DNA of 64,000 nucleotides from Antiquaquibacter oligotrophicus (lineage in GTDB: Bacteria > Actinomycetota > Actinomycetes > Actinomycetales > Microbacteriaceae): the NCBI RefSeq assembly GCF_020535405.1, contig NZ_CP085036.1, positions 2,728,001 to 2,792,000 of the forward strand, given 5' to 3'. The notes under the pieces are model-generated. The model was not told the DNA's origin and made no database searches. It worked only from the letters and a program-made list of their open reading frames with translations. Position 1 is the stretch's first letter. The number at the start of each line of letters is the position of its first letter. Made by a program: the position numbers and the translations under genes. Shown here one piece after another: positions 63,544-64,000 of this stretch.

Positions 63544-64000
63544 ATGCCCGGTTCGCCCACCCTCGACGAGGCGCCCATCCTCCTGGATGAGTCCCTCCCC
63601 GACACACGTGCGCTTTTCGGGATGGCGCGCGCGGAGTTCGCCCAGTCGGCGGCAACACGCGCTCACGCGGAGCTCGTGGCCGCGATCGCCGACACGGTGC
63701 GGGAGGCGCGCGAGTTCCCGTACGCGTTTGTCGAGAACCTTCGTTCCAACGATGACGCGGTGGAGTTCGCCACTCGCGCTATCGTCGCCGATCTGGCGGT
63801 CCGCCTCGGCTTGTCGGAGGGAACGGTTCGCACTTACGCGCACGAGGCAGACCTCCTCCGCGTTCGTGCGCCTCAGGTCTGGTACTGGTTCCGTGAGGGC
63901 GAGTGTTCTATTCAGAACGCCCGCACTGCGGCGGAACAGTGTGCAAACCTCCCGGAGGAGGTATGGCCCGCCTTTGACGCAGCTATGGCCGACCTTCGCC
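63544..64000 (+). CDS. DUF222 domain HNH endonuclease family protein, 5-prime part
   Basis: Open frame from ATG 63544 to the window edge, at least 152 codons, with no stop. The sequence SLPDTRALFGMARAEFAQ and ADLAVRLGLSEGTVRTYAHEADLL, then RAPQVWYWFREGECSIQNARTAAE, fits the N-terminal DUF222 region of the 13E12/DUF222-HNH family, common and multi-copy in Microbacteriaceae and mycobacteria. The C-terminal HNH nuclease is presumably beyond the window. Three REP-like hairpins lie just upstream. Confidence 0.8.
   Translation, partial: MPGSPTLDEAPILLDESLPDTRALFGMARAEFAQSAATRAHAELVAAIADTVREAREFPYAFVENLRSNDDAVEFATRAIVADLAVRLGLSEGTVRTYAHEADLLRVRAPQVWYWFREGECSIQNARTAAEQCANLPEEVWPAFDAAMADLR

Overview
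The window comes from the chromosome of a high-GC Gram-positive bacterium, most likely an actinobacterium of the family Microbacteriaceae. The evidence is the strong GC bias at third codon positions, the many GTG and TTG starts, the actinobacterial order leuS-comEA-comEC-holA-rpsT-lepA ... hemW-hrcA-dnaJ-rsmE-phoH-ybeY-corC-era ... leuA-recO-uppS ... nadABC ... glyS-dusB-dgt-dnaG, an LAxTG-type sortase signal, and a DUF222/HNH gene start. Coding density is very high and no stretch over 300 bases lacks a gene. There is one tRNA (Asn), no rRNA, no CRISPR array and no recognisable insertion sequence.

Layout. 1-2.4 kb: end of an OpuC-like osmoprotectant ABC importer operon. 2.4-5.2 kb: DedA membrane protein and a divergent aminotransferase IV/PabB folate pair. 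5.3-11.8 kb: leuS, comEA, comEC, holA. 11.9-14.6 kb: rpsT, a hydrolase, a small membrane protein and an aminotransferase. 14.6-16.5 kb: lepA. 16.5-19.1 kb: an accessory-looking segment with two related small membrane proteins, an orphan gene between paired inverted repeats, and an epimerase. 19.3-29.7 kb: DUF1990, a Ddn-like protein, hemW, two DUF4870 genes, hrcA-dnaJ-rsmE, and HIT-phoH-ybeY-corC-era. 29.7-33.8 kb: two-component system plus FtsX-type ABC transporter. 33.8-35.7 kb: leuA with a leader-peptide attenuator. 35.7-38.1 kb: TRIC-like channel, NmrA-like reductase and an ECF41 sigma factor. 38.2-40.2 kb: recO-uppS and a membrane protein. 40.2-45.8 kb: an NrtR-like Nudix protein with nadA-nadB-nadC and a cysteine desulfurase, i.e. 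de novo NAD synthesis with its Fe-S supplier. 45.8-57.1 kb: oxidoreductase, glyS, a sortase-anchored surface protein, a FrnE-like DsbA protein with a tiny Cys protein, ybaK, dusB, dgt and dnaG. 57.1-64 kb: an unusual ABC ATPase, tRNA-Asn, a second two-component system, def, a NIPA/DMT transporter, a GT4 glycosyltransferase, tandem 33-bp hairpin repeats and the start of a DUF222 gene.

The clearest pattern across the window is the promoter layout. Fourteen genes have a -10 hexamer TANNNT followed by exactly six bases and then the start codon, the arrangement expected for leaderless transcripts. It fixes several starts, shows two divergent gene pairs driven from minimal gaps, and includes the leuA leader peptide itself. 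Genes with a longer gap from a TANNNT box (hrcA, lepA, DUF1990, glyS, the 17.6-kb orphan) mostly show a Shine-Dalgarno sequence instead. Other control sites seen are a CIRCE operator at hrcA, an ECF41-type promoter before the NmrA gene, an inverted repeat before the NAD operon and a stem-loop before glyS.
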